DNA of 22,160 nucleotides from UBA8346 sp050260935 (GTDB lineage: Bacteria; Bacillota; UBA4882; UBA8346): contig JBLNCU010000041.1 in the NCBI GenBank assembly GCA_050260935.1, positions 1-22,160 of the forward strand, read 5' to 3'. The notes under the pieces were generated by a model. It searched no databases. It was not told where the DNA came from and saw only the letters and a list, made by a program, of their open reading frames with translations. Shown here one piece after another: positions 20,700 through 22,160 of this stretch (within the stretch, counting starts at the first letter, position 1; every line of letters begins with the position of its first letter). Position numbers and translations under genes: made by a program.

Positions 20700-22160
20700 T
20701 TAACTCAAGTCAACTATTATTTCCTTAATGTCGCCGGGACTGTATGAAACCGCCCATTGCCACTTCCCAAACCCTCCATGTTGATTAACGGCTTTGACCC
20801 ACTCATCCAGAAACTCTCTTTTAGTCCTGTCCTGTTGAGTATCCTGACCTTTGGTTTCCAGGACCAAGAACCCGCCGTTTTTTAACTTTACAATAAAATC
20901 AGGCCGGTACTTGCGCACGACGCCTTTAAAGATATATAAAATCTCAAACCCCAGATGGTCGTTTTTTACCCAGGCCTCCACATCCGGGTTTTGATCCAGC
21001 TCAAACGCTTCGCTTGCTTCCCAGGCGCTGTCATAAACACAAAAGTTAATATGCGATTTTTTCGTATATTCGCATGGTTTTCCGGTGTACCAGGTTCTCA
21101 TATCACCTGTGCTTCTGATGGGGTGACCGCTGTCGAAAATGGGGGCAATCGACTCGGTATTCTCATAGCGGATCGCTTCCCAGATATGTTGCACCACTTT
21201 GGTCATGTTTAAAGTGATTAAAACATTGCGCCTGAGTTCATCCCGGGCAAACAAAGATTGAGAAATCTTGATCTTGTCTGAATCCAGAAATCCTTCGACA
21301 ATCCTGAACAGTTGGGCCAGGAGGTATTCCTTATTTCCTTTCCAGGCCGGTTTCATTTGATCGAAAATATCCCCGGCGGTTTCAAAGATAATCTTTTGAC
21401 GGCGGAATTTTCTGCCCAAATCCTCCAGATCAATAGTGGCTATTTTGGTGACGTCCGGTTTGCCGTCCACTACCGGAGCCAACTCCGCCAAGGTTGCCGT
21501 TTCGGCGGCATTTAACTCCAGAGGTTTTACTTTTTCGAGATCCAATTTTAGAAGCGGCCGGTATTGATGTTCGATCCGGATAATATTGGGCCAGCTGATT
21601 TCATATTGTTTCTTTTCCGCCGCCGGTTCGATCCTGGTCTTTGGAGGCGGGGGTGGCGGCGGCGGGCCGTCAACGCTTTCGTGAGGCAAAAAGGTAAAAG
21701 GGACACCGAAGATATTGACATATTCGGGTTGAAACAAACCGGTCGCCGGATCGATCTCATAAGAGGTGCGTCTTAAGCCCCTGCCCACCACCTGCTCGCA
21801 TAAGAGCTGGCTGGAAAACGCCCGTAAACCCATGATATGGGTCACGGTTTTGGCGTCCCATCCTTCCGATAACATGCCGACCGAAATCACCTTTTGAATT
21901 TGTTCCCCCAATTTGCCGGCCTGACCGACAGTATCAACGGTTTGTCTTAAATATTCGGCCTTTTCTTTTTTTGACAGTTTCCGGACCGGTTCTTCGGTCG
22001 AATCTTCAGTTTCATTTTCATTATCATCACCGACCATAACCGGTTCTTCCTGTGCTTCAGCCTCCTCCATGACTTTCGACTCAATATGGATTGTTTTTTC
22101 CGGAACACAAATCTCCTCGATCCGGATTTTTTGATGATCAAAAGCATATTTGACCCTGGC
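20700..22160 (-). CDS. Type III-like restriction endonuclease, C-terminal part (5' end outside window)
   Basis: Open from the right edge to the stop at 20700, 486 residues seen; the ATG at 22070 is internal, since the frame stays open upstream with no stop. It starts in the second helicase lobe of an SF2 enzyme: an acidic insert (EETE-type, about 40 residues), then VISVGMLSEGWDAKTVTHI (motif V) and CEQVVGRGLRR (motif VI). A run of eight prolines follows, then a long linker, and near the C-terminus a PD-(D/E)xK nuclease core YRPDFIVKL...FLVLETKG. This is the Res-type architecture (DEAD/DEAH translocase plus nuclease) of type III-like systems. Its Mod or partner gene is not in view and would lie to the right; the remnant at 20264 lies downstream. 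Confidence 0.85.
   Translation of the reverse strand, partial: ARVKYAFDHQKIRIEEICVPEKTIHIESKVMEEAEAQEEPVMVGDDNENETEDSTEEPVRKLSKKEKAEYLRQTVDTVGQAGKLGEQIQKVISVGMLSEGWDAKTVTHIMGLRAFSSQLLCEQVVGRGLRRTSYEIDPATGLFQPEYVNIFGVPFTFLPHESVDGPPPPPPPPKTRIEPAAEKKQYEISWPNIIRIEHQYRPLLKLDLEKVKPLELNAAETATLAELAPVVDGKPDVTKIATIDLEDLGRKFRRQKIIFETAGDIFDQMKPAWKGNKEYLLAQLFRIVEGFLDSDKIKISQSLFARDELRRNVLITLNMTKVVQHIWEAIRYENTESIAPIFDSGHPIRSTGDMRTWYTGKPCEYTKKSHINFCVYDSAWEASEAFELDQNPDVEAWVKNDHLGFEILYIFKGVVRKYRPDFIVKLKNGGFLVLETKGQDTQQDRTKREFLDEWVKAVNQHGGFGKWQWAVSYSPGDIKEIIVDLS

Overview
The window looks like a piece of chromosome from an endospore-forming Firmicute that also has an outer membrane. Spore markers are a cotJ operon (1299 down to 732), an alpha/beta-type small acid-soluble spore protein (15197..15385), a phosphosulfolactate synthase of the kind that makes spore sulfolactate (17863..18663), and YqhV, YtwI and YpiB family genes. 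The sign of an outer membrane is a signal-peptide-bearing predicted beta-barrel that ends in phenylalanine (15818..16999). A Limnochordia/Hydrogenispora-like or Negativicutes-like diderm fits best, but this is inferred from gene content only. TTG and GTG starts behind strong Shine-Dalgarno (SD) sequences are common.

Layout. (1) 1..1454: the 3' end of a large serine recombinase gene abuts, tail to tail, a cotJC gene whose homology to the family stops after about 66 residues. An integrative element has apparently used cotJC as its attachment site, in the manner of skin-type elements; intact cotJA and cotJB lie upstream in the operon. (2) 1717..4111: small genes, namely a stand-alone starch-binding-type module, a Cys-rich mini-protein, two unknowns and two ferritin-like proteins (one single-domain, one tandem). 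(3) 8060 down to 4327: a tight four-gene operon of MGDG-synthase/UgtP-like glycosyltransferase, MFS transporter, membrane-anchored polysaccharide deacetylase and YkoP-like protein, closed by a terminator. An HD-GYP gene lies upstream. (4) 9466..11788: a single-domain YkoF-like protein, an 18-residue Lys-rich peptide gene, a YcxB-like membrane protein and an M29 aminopeptidase. (5) 12112..18663: YpiB with an IDEAL domain, an unknown 110-residue protein, murC, the SASP, the porin-like protein, yqhV/ytwI and comA.

(6) 18664..22160 has an accessory character. It holds a GGATT-rich imperfect palindrome, a 159-residue orphan protein gene with a strong terminator, and right behind it a tandem array of 63-bp units, each built from three 21-bp monomers. 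Two copies of a roughly 100-bp double-hairpin repeat bracket the gene and array, and one stem differs between the copies by a base-pair-preserving change. A frame-broken gene remnant follows, then the C-terminal part of a type III-like restriction endonuclease (helicase motif VI and PD-ExK) running off the window.

The strongest candidates for unusual biology are the recombinase element interrupting cotJC (possibly excised during sporulation) and the orphan gene plus 21-mer array plus double-hairpin repeat island. A GCAGGA-type motif recurs upstream of several plus-strand genes and twice lies just after a plausible -10 box.
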